Source: DASXIW01 sp036497785
GTDB lineage: Bacteria; Pseudomonadota; Alphaproteobacteria; Acetobacterales; Acetobacteraceae
Direction: 5' to 3'
DNA length: 5,433 nt
Assembly (NCBI GenBank): GCA_036497785.1
Contig: DASXIW010000177.1
Coordinates: 1-5,433, forward strand
Within the stretch, counting starts at the first letter, position 1, and each line of letters starts with the position of its first letter. Shown piece by piece: positions 1 through 5,433 of this stretch. The notes below the pieces were generated by a model that was given only the letters and a program-made list of their open reading frames with translations, was not told the origin of the DNA and searched no databases. The position numbers were made by a program, and so were the translations under genes.

Positions 1-165
1 GGCGATCCCAGCACCGCGCGGATACTCGAGCAGCGCAGCGCCTGGTGGCTGGCCTATGCCGGCCGCGACGACCAAACCAAAGCGCTCACCGCCAGCCGCC
101 TCGACCAGATGTTGGAGGTCTTGTTCGCGCTCGCCGACAAGCTCGGCGTGGAGTATCGGCGATGA
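1..165 (+). CDS. Unrecognised small protein, C-terminal 54 residues (5' end outside window)
   Basis: The frame is open from base 1 and ends at a TGA at 163-165. The visible part begins GDPSTARILEQRS, contains AWWLAYAGRDDQ around residues 15-26, and ends LADKLGVEYRR. It is probably mostly helical and mixed-charge, with no signal peptide, membrane segment or metal-binding motif in this part. I do not recognise the family. Its stop codon overlaps the ATG of the next gene (ATGA, 162-165), the usual sign of translational coupling, so the two are probably co-transcribed. They converge on the phage virion operon on the other strand, so this is likely an accessory, lysis or regulatory phage gene rather than a structural one; that is inferred from position only. 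Confidence 0.6.
   Translation, partial: GDPSTARILEQRSAWWLAYAGRDDQTKALTASRLDQMLEVLFALADKLGVEYRR
150..153 (+). promoter_or_regulatory. Ribosome binding site of the small membrane protein gene
   Basis: GGAG lies 8 nt before the ATG at 162, inside the end of the upstream gene. It supports starting at 162 rather than at the in-frame ATG at 45, which would add 39 Arg-rich residues read out of frame from the upstream gene. A 6-bp inverted repeat (cgccga 132-137, tcggcg 143-148, 5-nt loop) sits directly before it and might modulate access, but it may be chance in GC-rich coding DNA. Confidence 0.6.
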
Positions 166-461
166 TTTGGCTGCTGGCCGGCTTTGTGTTTCTCGTTCAT
201 TGGCTGATGGGCTACCAGCTGGCGCGCTTCGGCATGTTCGCCGTGATGACAGCGGCGATCTGCTACGCCGTGTCGCAGCTGGAAACTCAACCAAGTTTCG
301 TGCCGCCCGACATATTCTTCGGCACCCTGGTCTGCTGGTTTGTCTCCGGCATTCCCCGCCGCGTCATACGGCGCAGCAACGCTAGCGCAGCAGTGCCGTC
401 CTGGGTCGAGCAAGTTGAGCGTCAGCGGCTTGCTGGCCGAGAAATTCGGAGCTGGCGGTGA
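162..461 (+). CDS. Small integral membrane protein, 99 residues, function unknown
   Basis: Starts at the ATG overlapping the previous stop, with GGAG 8 nt upstream. Hydrophobic segments are visible at about residues 2-19 (MIWLLAGFVFLVHWLMGYQL) and 22-40, with a shorter one at about 50-64 (IFFGTLVCWFVSGI). The tail from residue 66 is basic and Arg-rich (RRVIRR, then RQRLAGREIRSWR), so by the positive-inside rule the C-terminus should be cytoplasmic. With three crossings the N-terminus would be periplasmic, the topology of class I holins, but no family motif is recognised. Two cysteines (34 and 58) lie in or near membrane segments. It is coupled to the upstream small gene and converges on the ejection-protein operon; its last 26 codons overlap the end of the 726-residue gene on the other strand. 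Holin or superinfection-exclusion protein are candidates by topology and position only. I am fairly sure it is a gene and unsure of its role. Confidence 0.65.
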   Translation: MIWLLAGFVFLVHWLMGYQLARFGMFAVMTAAICYAVSQLETQPSFVPPDIFFGTLVCWFVSGIPRRVIRRSNASAAVPSWVEQVERQRLAGREIRSWR

Positions 462-2562
462 TACCCTTCAGGCTCATCGGCGACACGCTGGCCATCTGCT
501 GCAAGAACCGCATCCCGTCCGGACTAAAGAGGCGATCGGTCATGCCTTGCAGGGATCGGGCGTTCATCCGGTCAGCGATTGCACCCATCAGTGGCTTGAA
601 GCCAAAGCCCTGGGTTACGTCAGAAAGGTTGCCGAGCGCCCTGATTGCCCCGGCGCCTCCTTGATCTGCAGCACTGCGCAACTCTCCGGCCATGGCTGCG
701 CGTGGTTGTGTCAAGCTGTTCATGCCGCGCGAACGTGCCGCCGCCTCCAACACCTGCATATAGTTGTCCAGGCCCTGGAACTGCTGCGGCCCGAGTGCGG
801 CCTGCATAGCGGCCCTGGCGTCCGGGTTGCCCCATAGCTGGGCGCGTAGCATCGACGGGTTGAGCCCGTCCTGCGATTTGCTGGCTTTGTCGATGGCGTC
901 CTGCAGATAGGCCCGCGTGCCGGCATTCCACTCATCCTGCCGCCCGGCCTGGGTGAAGGCAGCGCGCGCCTCGGCGATCGTCTGCGGATTGTTGCCATCA
1001 AACGCCGGCGCCACGATGGCGCGCGCCCGTTCCGTGCCGAAGTCACCGCCGCCGCCTGCCATATCATCCAGCCTAGCTGATAGCCGCTGCCCTGGTGCGG
1101 CTGTGGCGCGCGCTGTGGCATAAGTCGGGTAGGCGGCATCGAGGTGCGTCAGCAGATCGCCGCGCAGGCTGTCGATTGCCCCGGCGGTTGTGTTGTCACC
1201 GGCACGTCTGGCCATGGAGACCTGATCGTCCATCTTCCGCTTTGCCAGGTTCCAGAGGTTGAAGTCTGGTGTGTCAGGTGCCGCGCGGCGGTATAGGTTG
1301 GCGTAGTCCGCCCGCGCCGCATCGAGCGCCGAACTGACCGCGGGGACATCGGCGAGTTGAGCAAGGTCGGGCGACATCACTTGCCCAGCCTGCTCGGCCG
1401 CCTGGTAGGAGGGCCGCGCTGCGGCGTTGGCCTGCTGGCGGACGATGCGCGAGGCATCATCGGAGCCCTGTGCGAACTGCATCGCCGCATCGGTCTTGTC
1501 TGACGCGGATGAGATGCGATCGAGCACTTGCTGGTCAAAGGCATCCATGAGGTCGCTGCGCTGGCCTTGATAGAAGCCCTGCGCCGTGGCGGCGTTCGCC
1601 GGATTAACTGACCCGGAATGAATGGCGTCCTCGGCCCCTATCAACGATGGAGAGCCGCTGAGCTGGCCAGGGGTAAGGTGAACGCCCATGCCCTCGGCCA
1701 GTGCGTTGACGTTGCTCGCCTGCGGCAGACTGGCACGGATTTGGCTCGGATCGGCAAGCCGTGACGACAGCGCATTCGGCGAGAAGAAACGCAGCGCGCT
1801 CGCACCGACCAGTTGCCCCACTCCGGCGCCTGCCGCCTCTCCGGCGGTCTGACTGTAGTTGTAGGGCGTCTGCTCCGGCTGCGGATCGAACAGGGACGCC
1901 AGGTGCTGGCGTGCCACATCACCGAGAGCGGCGCCCCCGGCCGCAAGGATCGGGCCGGCCACGACAGAAGTCGGTCCCGCAATCGCGCCGCCCGCAACGC
2001 CACCGGCCGCCGGCAGCGCTGGGCCAGCCATGGACCCGATGCGCGCGCCGATATTGGTGGTTGGCAATGTCGAGGCGATGCTGGTGCTGGAGAACGGGTT
2101 CGCGCCGGTATCGACGCCACTCGGCGCCGGCTCGACATAGAACGGCTTGCCATCGGTGCCCACCGCGGCCATGCGTCCATTGTCGCCGAAGAAGATGCGG
2201 GACTGCGCCTCTTTCGGATCGAGGTTGGGAAACAACTGGGCGGCAATGACGCGGCGCTTCTGGTCAGGATCGGTGGGCAGGCTACCGATCGCCGCGGTCG
2301 CCAGACCCGGAACCTTGCCTTCCTCGATGGGCTTGCCGGTAGACTGCCCGACGACATCGCCGGCCGGTACATTGCCGACCGATTGATAGGGCCGCTGCGT
2401 GATCGGGTCGATTGCCCCAGGCGTGCCGATCCCCGGTGGAGGGCCGAAACCGTGCGCAGTCGGATCGGCGAATATGTCAGGTGGTGGAGGCGTGGCCGCT
2501 GGAGCACCTGACGATGGCCCGAAACCAAGTTTGGTCGGGTCGGCAAAGATGTCGTCTGCCAT
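382..2562 (-). CDS. Phage internal virion (DNA-ejection) protein, 726 residues
   Basis: Third gene of the virion operon. Its ATG directly abuts the TAA of the transglycosylase gene (TAAATG, zero spacing), with a modest GGGA 8 nt upstream, so coupled translation is likely. The N-terminus carries two copies of DIFADPT-x-x-GFGP (residues 4-16 and 29-41) separated by a Pro-rich linker, and stays Pro/Gly-rich to about residue 75. Residues about 171-215 and 237-258 are Gly/Ala-rich and weakly hydrophobic (for example AAGGVAGGAIAGP), resembling glycine-zipper membrane-inserting segments. The rest looks helical and soluble. Residues about 432-500 (FNLWNLAKRKMDDQVSMARR and following) resemble a segment I recall from large uncharacterised virion proteins of podovirus-like phages. 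No enzyme motif and no cysteine is present. By position next to gp7-like and SLT-bearing proteins it probably plays the part of P22 gp20/gp16 or T7 gp15: packed in the particle and ejected to build the DNA conduit. The gene is well supported; the exact counterpart is inferred. Confidence 0.8.
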   Translation of the reverse strand: MADDIFADPTKLGFGPSSGAPAATPPPPDIFADPTAHGFGPPPGIGTPGAIDPITQRPYQSVGNVPAGDVVGQSTGKPIEEGKVPGLATAAIGSLPTDPDQKRRVIAAQLFPNLDPKEAQSRIFFGDNGRMAAVGTDGKPFYVEPAPSGVDTGANPFSSTSIASTLPTTNIGARIGSMAGPALPAAGGVAGGAIAGPTSVVAGPILAAGGAALGDVARQHLASLFDPQPEQTPYNYSQTAGEAAGAGVGQLVGASALRFFSPNALSSRLADPSQIRASLPQASNVNALAEGMGVHLTPGQLSGSPSLIGAEDAIHSGSVNPANAATAQGFYQGQRSDLMDAFDQQVLDRISSASDKTDAAMQFAQGSDDASRIVRQQANAAARPSYQAAEQAGQVMSPDLAQLADVPAVSSALDAARADYANLYRRAAPDTPDFNLWNLAKRKMDDQVSMARRAGDNTTAGAIDSLRGDLLTHLDAAYPTYATARATAAPGQRLSARLDDMAGGGGDFGTERARAIVAPAFDGNNPQTIAEARAAFTQAGRQDEWNAGTRAYLQDAIDKASKSQDGLNPSMLRAQLWGNPDARAAMQAALGPQQFQGLDNYMQVLEAAARSRGMNSLTQPRAAMAGELRSAADQGGAGAIRALGNLSDVTQGFGFKPLMGAIADRMNARSLQGMTDRLFSPDGMRFLQQMASVSPMSLKGITASSEFLGQQAADAQLARPRTALLR
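2444..2553 (-). repeat. Duplicated 35-bp coding repeat (DIFADPT..GFG motif)
   Basis: Two copies, 2519-2553 and 2444-2478, are offset by exactly 75 bp (25 codons) at the start of the 726-residue gene. Each encodes DIFADPT-x-x-GFG. The DNA copies differ at several positions, many of them synonymous, while the protein motif is kept apart from two residues (KL versus AH). That suggests an old duplication held by selection on the protein, or a recurrent short binding motif, rather than recent slippage. Confidence 0.8.
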
Positions 2563-4905
2563 TTATTGCGTCCCAGCCACGGGGACCGATTGCCCGTCCT
2601 TCCAGACAATCCGGGTTGTCGGATCGGCTCGCTCGAGGATGGTGCGCACCCGCTGGACATCATCGGCTGTCTTCAGATTGAGGCCGGCAGTCCACTTGTC
2701 CCAAGTGTCGCCATCCAGCGCACGCAACGCCGCGGTATAGATCTGCGGATTTTTCGCGGCGGCCCATTGCTCATTGAACTCGCTGAGCGGCGTATATTGA
2801 CCGCCATGTGAGAACGCCGCGGAGTTGCTGTTGACGTGCTGCAGCGCCGCTTCGGAATAGTCACGATTAGCCTGTGCCGCGAGCAGTTGCGCGTTGAGCA
2901 TCTGCTTGTTCGCGCCAGGCTGCAGCGTGAGGCCGGGGTTGGCGTTCTTGTAAAGGGTGAGTGCGCCAATGCCGCTGCCCTTGGAGCCCAGAGTGGCGCG
3001 CTCCAGATCGCCGGATGTCTGGGTGGCATACTTGTCGAATATCTGCGCAGCTTCAGCACCGCCCTTGCCGATCAACTGCTGCGCCAGATCATGCAACCCC
3101 ATCGTATCGGCAACATTGGCCCAGTCCTTGCGCTCTGCGCCGCCGGCGCCGGTGTTGATCTGATCGACCAGTTGGCGCATCTGACCGAGGCGGATCTGAA
3201 GATTGGAGGCGTTCTGGTTGGCCTCGTTAAGCGGCTGCTTCTCCTTCAGGTCGTCCTCGAACAATTTCATTTGGGCCTGATAGTCGCCTTGCGGCGGCCG
3301 CGGCGCTGTCGGGTAGAACTGCGGCTGCCCACCACCGCCCATCGACCATTTCCCTGGCGTGCCTTGCTGGCCGGGTAGTGTCTGCGTCCACTGCTTTCCG
3401 TCCCAGGTCGCTTCGCCCTCGACAGCGCGCGGAGAAGGGGCGAACGGATAGGGCTTGAACTCGTTGGTCCTTACGTTGACATCACCAGGGATCTGCACGC
3501 CCCCGGCGCCCGTTCGCGTTGTCGGCTGCATCACGTCGGCCTGCATCAGCATCTGCGACTGGGCCTGGAGCTGGGCGATCCTGGCCTTGACCTGCGGTAA
3601 CTCGGAGTAGGGGATTAGCTGCGAGATCTGTCGCTGGATCTCCCATGCCTGTTGCATTTGCGGCGATTGCAGGCCCGTTGCTGGCGCCTGCGGTTGCGGC
3701 GCCGGCCCGGACGGAGCTGGCGGCCCGTTGGGACCGCCTGGCCCGATTTGGTTCGGCGGCGACTGAGGGGCCGGCAGCACGCCCTGTGGCGTCACCTGTG
3801 GCGTCACCTGCTGCGGTTGCGCTTGAGGCGCGTTGGCGGGAGGGGTGGTCGCTGGCGCGCCCCCAGGCGGCGCCGTGGGGCCCGGTGGCGGCACTGGGGC
3901 AAGCGAGGCTGTCCGGTAAGGTGGCGGGGTCGTGGTGGCTCCTGGCGCGCCAGGAGGCGCCCCTGGCTGTGCTGGCGCCCCGCCTGCGGCATACGTCGTC
4001 ACGCGCGCCGCGGGATCGGTGGGCGACATCCCCGGCCGGTAGCGGAACACGTTGGCCACGTAGTTCGGGTCACCCCCCGCGTTGTAGGAGCCGAGCGCGC
4101 GGGCCTGCCAGGCCGGGTCGTTCGGATCGCCAGGGCCGCCGCGCGCCTTCAGATACTGCGCGCCGAACATGATGTTATTGCGCGCGTCACTGAGGCTCGC
4201 CGGATCGACGCCCTGCATGCCATAGCCTGGGCTGGCGGCCGTGCTCGGCTTGATCTGCATGACGCCGATCTCGCCCGCCTGGCCCTTGGCGTTCGGGTTG
4301 AAGCCCGACTCCTGCCGCGCCTGGGCGATGAGCAGGTCCATCGGGATGCCGGTCGCGGCCGATGCCTCGCGGAAGTAGCCCAGCATTTCCGGCGACGCCG
4401 ACAGCGACGCGCCAGGTCCGCCCGTGCCGCGGCCGGGGATCGGCAGTGTGGCGCCACTGGAACCCCCAGGAGGCGGCGTGCCTGTGCCCTGTGGTTGGCT
4501 GCCCGGCGTTGGGTTGCCGGTCAGCAGGCCAGCGAGCCCGGGCGGCAACGCGATGCCGAGCTTGTATTGGTCCTCGACCGGGATGGCCTGGCTGACGAAG
4601 TTCTGCATCGCCGCGTGGCCCGGATATACGCTCGGGGCGTTCTTGGCGAACCCATTGGCCCGCAAGCCTTGCACCACGCCGGGATAGGCCGCCGCAGCGT
4701 CGGTTTCCGACATATTGAGCAGCGGCAGCGCAGCGCGGCCAAGCACGCCCATCTCGGTCTGGCCGACCTTCTGCTGCTCCTCCTGCAGCATCAGGGGATT
4801 GCGCTGATACGCCAGATCGTTCTGGAGCTGCTGTCCCGTCGCCGCCTGCACGTTATACAGGTCATTGGCTGTCGGAACCGCCGAGATGTTGGCGTAACCG
4901 CTCAT
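2563..4905 (-). CDS. Virion-associated lytic transglycosylase / ejection protein, 780 residues
   Basis: Cleaves the MurNAc-GlcNAc bond of peptidoglycan, most likely locally during DNA entry. An SLT (lysozyme-like) domain spans about residues 177-290, with all four family-1 motifs: QESGFNP with catalytic Glu199, GEIGVMQIKPSTA (211-223), ARNNIMFGAQYL (241-252) and ALGSYNAGG (270-278). It should therefore be active. The first 125 residues are helical; 126-170 is a Gly/Pro linker. Residues about 308-414 form a low-complexity Pro/Gly/Ala/Gln arm. The C-terminal part is mainly helical (about 413-458 and 541-739) with no recognised enzyme motif. There is no signal peptide, as expected for a protein packed into virions rather than secreted as an endolysin. 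I chose the ATG at 4905 because GAGGA lies 7 nt before it; a TTG at 4923 would add six residues but has a poor site. It follows the gp7-like gene by 14 nt. Compare T7 gp16, which also carries an SLT domain. The domain call is near certain; the ejection role is inferred from context. Confidence 0.92.
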   Translation of the reverse strand: MSGYANISAVPTANDLYNVQAATGQQLQNDLAYQRNPLMLQEEQQKVGQTEMGVLGRAALPLLNMSETDAAAAYPGVVQGLRANGFAKNAPSVYPGHAAMQNFVSQAIPVEDQYKLGIALPPGLAGLLTGNPTPGSQPQGTGTPPPGGSSGATLPIPGRGTGGPGASLSASPEMLGYFREASAATGIPMDLLIAQARQESGFNPNAKGQAGEIGVMQIKPSTAASPGYGMQGVDPASLSDARNNIMFGAQYLKARGGPGDPNDPAWQARALGSYNAGGDPNYVANVFRYRPGMSPTDPAARVTTYAAGGAPAQPGAPPGAPGATTTPPPYRTASLAPVPPPGPTAPPGGAPATTPPANAPQAQPQQVTPQVTPQGVLPAPQSPPNQIGPGGPNGPPAPSGPAPQPQAPATGLQSPQMQQAWEIQRQISQLIPYSELPQVKARIAQLQAQSQMLMQADVMQPTTRTGAGGVQIPGDVNVRTNEFKPYPFAPSPRAVEGEATWDGKQWTQTLPGQQGTPGKWSMGGGGQPQFYPTAPRPPQGDYQAQMKLFEDDLKEKQPLNEANQNASNLQIRLGQMRQLVDQINTGAGGAERKDWANVADTMGLHDLAQQLIGKGGAEAAQIFDKYATQTSGDLERATLGSKGSGIGALTLYKNANPGLTLQPGANKQMLNAQLLAAQANRDYSEAALQHVNSNSAAFSHGGQYTPLSEFNEQWAAAKNPQIYTAALRALDGDTWDKWTAGLNLKTADDVQRVRTILERADPTTRIVWKDGQSVPVAGTQ
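2571..2574 (-). promoter_or_regulatory. Weak ribosome binding site of the 726-residue gene
   Basis: GGGA on the minus strand ends 8 nt before the ATG at 2560-2562 and lies in the last codons of the transglycosylase gene. The match to the anti-SD is modest. Because the upstream TAA is immediately followed by the ATG, ribosomes finishing the upstream gene could restart here, so a strong site may not be needed. Confidence 0.45.
3785..3808 (-). repeat. Perfect 12-bp tandem repeat (2 copies)
   Basis: TGTGGCGTCACC occurs twice in a row on the plus strand. On the coding strand the two units add two copies of a four-residue block and give QVTPQVTP in the Pro-rich arm. The copies are identical, which suggests recent slippage in a region that tolerates length change. 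Confidence 0.85.
3939..3956. repeat. Perfect 18-bp palindrome
   Basis: CTCCTGGCGCGCCAGGAG equals its own reverse complement and is centred on GGCGCGCC. It lies inside the Pro-rich arm of the transglycosylase gene and encodes PPGAPGA on the minus strand. It could fold as a short hairpin or be a protein site, but proline, glycine and alanine codons easily give GC-rich palindromes. Confidence 0.75.
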
Positions 4906-4912
4906 CGAGATG

Positions 4913-4917
4913 TCCTC
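4913..4917 (-). promoter_or_regulatory. Strong ribosome binding site that sets the start of the transglycosylase gene
   Basis: GAGGA on the minus strand ends 7 nt before the ATG at 4903-4905 and lies in the 14-nt gap after the TGA of the gp7-like gene. It favours this ATG over the TTG at 4921-4923, which overlaps the upstream stop and has no clear site before it. Confidence 0.75.
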
Positions 4918-4919
4918 AT

Positions 4920-5433
4920 TCAACCATAGCCGTAGAGATTAGGATCGAACGCGGGAGCCGCTGTCGTGCCGCCACCGCTGCCGCTGGTGAGCCAACTCTT
5001 CACGGCCGGGTTCGAGAACAGCTGGTTCGCCGTGTTGCCCAGACCGGTGGAAAGATTTCCGTAGATTGACCCCTGCGTGTTGCCGGCACCTTGCGCCAGG
5101 TTCGCGCCGGTTTGCGCCGTTGATGCGCCGCCCGTAGCCGCGGTCAGCCCCTGGCCCGAGATCCCCGCAAGGTTGTTGTAGTATTGCTGGAACGTCTGGT
5201 CGGCCAGCCCGCTGCCGAAGGTTTGTTCCGCCTTCAGCGTGGCACCCGAGCGCAGCATCCCCGACGCCGCGGCGCCCGCATCGACCGCACGCAGCCCCTG
5301 TCCCAACTGCCACTGATAGCCGGGCGTCGCCTGGAAGTTCCCCATCGCCGTGGTCGCCGCATCCGGCCCGTTCAGGCCGAGCAGGTCGGCGGTGGCGCCG
5401 AGCGCCTGGCCGCCGGTGTCGCGCCAGGGGGCA
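4920..5433 (-). CDS. P22 gp7-like phage DNA transfer (ejection) protein, C-terminal 170 residues (start outside window)
   Basis: The frame is open to the right edge, so the gene starts beyond it; the in-frame ATG at 5343-5345 is internal. Visible residues 16-29 (DLLGLNGPDAATTA) run straight into a block typical of phage DNA transfer proteins: ATPGYQWQLGQGLRAVDAGA (35-54), GMLRSGATLKAEQTFGSGLA (58-77), then DQTFQQYYNNLAGISGQG (78-95). The rest is Gly/Ala/Thr/Asn-rich low complexity, with a short aromatic end, FDPNLYGYG. Family members are packed in the particle and ejected into the host envelope or cytoplasm during infection; P22 gp7 is the best-known example. It is the first visible gene of the ejection operon and is followed after 14 nt by the SLT-bearing protein. 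It contains no cysteine. Assignment to this family rests on motif recall, not a search. Confidence 0.8.
   Translation of the reverse strand, partial: APWRDTGGQALGATADLLGLNGPDAATTAMGNFQATPGYQWQLGQGLRAVDAGAAASGMLRSGATLKAEQTFGSGLADQTFQQYYNNLAGISGQGLTAATGGASTAQTGANLAQGAGNTQGSIYGNLSTGLGNTANQLFSNPAVKSWLTSGSGGGTTAAPAFDPNLYGYG

Larger units (their letters stand above)
3664..3984 (-). other. Region encoding a Pro/Gly/Ala/Gln-rich disordered arm
   Basis: About 107 codons of the 780-residue protein (residues about 308-414) are dominated by Pro, Gly, Ala, Gln and Thr, with runs such as PPGPTAPPGGAPATTPP. No folded domain is likely. It separates the SLT domain from the helical C-terminal part. The coding strand is C-rich here because of the proline codons, which also keeps the opposite strand free of stop codons. 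Confidence 0.8.

Noticed and set aside
45..161. N-terminal extension of the membrane protein from the ATG at 45
   Set aside because: The extension reads the upstream gene out of frame and gives an Arg-rich peptide. The ATG at 162 has a good ribosome binding site and overlaps the upstream stop.
409..434. Inverted repeat agcaag/cttgct as a terminator between the convergent genes
   Set aside because: Only a 6-bp stem with a 14-nt loop and no T-run on either side; it lies within coding sequence of both genes.
1813..2511. 232-codon plus-strand open frame
   Set aside because: Arg-rich antisense shadow of the 726-residue gene, with no domain or plausible translation start context.
1641..2663. 340-codon minus-strand frame overlapping the 726-residue gene
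   Set aside because: Arg/Ser/Pro-rich shadow in another frame of the same strand; the 726-residue frame has sensible composition, phage-like motifs and a proper junction with its neighbour.
2730..2755. GC stem followed by ATTTTT resembling a plus-strand terminator
   Set aside because: The stem is only about 4 bp and it lies antisense in the middle of the transglycosylase gene, where no plus-strand transcript is known.
3785..3808. Tandem 12-bp repeat as a regulatory or CRISPR-like array
   Set aside because: Two adjacent copies without spacers, in frame and encoding QVTPQVTP; simple slippage in a low-complexity protein region explains it.
3652..4929. 425-codon open frame on the plus strand, antisense to the transglycosylase gene
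   Set aside because: Very Arg-rich with no recognisable domain, and lying wholly opposite a gene with intact SLT motifs. Long antisense frames are expected in GC-rich coding DNA, especially opposite proline-rich sequence.

Overview
The window looks like the distal end of a late (virion) gene cluster from a tailed phage or prophage with a podovirus-like DNA-ejection apparatus. The DNA is strongly GC-rich, codons are mostly G/C-ending, and the proteins are rich in Ala, Gly, Pro and Gln. That fits a high-GC proteobacterial host, with an alphaproteobacterium as my best guess. Nothing in the window (no integrase, att site, tRNA or clear host gene) decides between a free phage and a prophage.

Minus strand, read from the right edge leftward (5433 to 382): three tightly packed genes. 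First is the C-terminal 170 codons of a P22 gp7-like DNA transfer protein (4920-5433, start outside the window). Second is a 780-residue virion protein with a complete family-1 lytic transglycosylase (SLT) domain, a long Pro-rich arm and a helical C-terminal region (2563-4905). Third is a 726-residue internal virion protein with a duplicated DIFADPT motif at its N-terminus and a Gly/Ala-rich hydrophobic stretch (382-2562). The junctions are 14 nt and 0 nt, so the three are almost certainly one operon. The likely joint role is an ejectosome: proteins packed in the capsid or tail that leave with the DNA, open a hole in peptidoglycan and form a conduit across the cell envelope. None of the 1,676 residues visible in these three proteins is a cysteine.

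Plus strand, left edge (1-461): the last 54 codons of an unrecognised small protein, then a 99-residue protein with two or three predicted membrane segments, joined by an ATGA stop/start overlap. This pair runs towards the ejection operon, and its last 80 bp overlap the end of the 726-residue gene tail to tail. Its function is unknown. A holin-like or superinfection-exclusion role is a speculation from topology and position.

No RNA gene, CRISPR array, insertion sequence, integration site or convincing terminator was seen. There is no gene-free stretch longer than about 15 bases. The other long open frames are antisense or frame-shifted shadows of the GC-rich genes.
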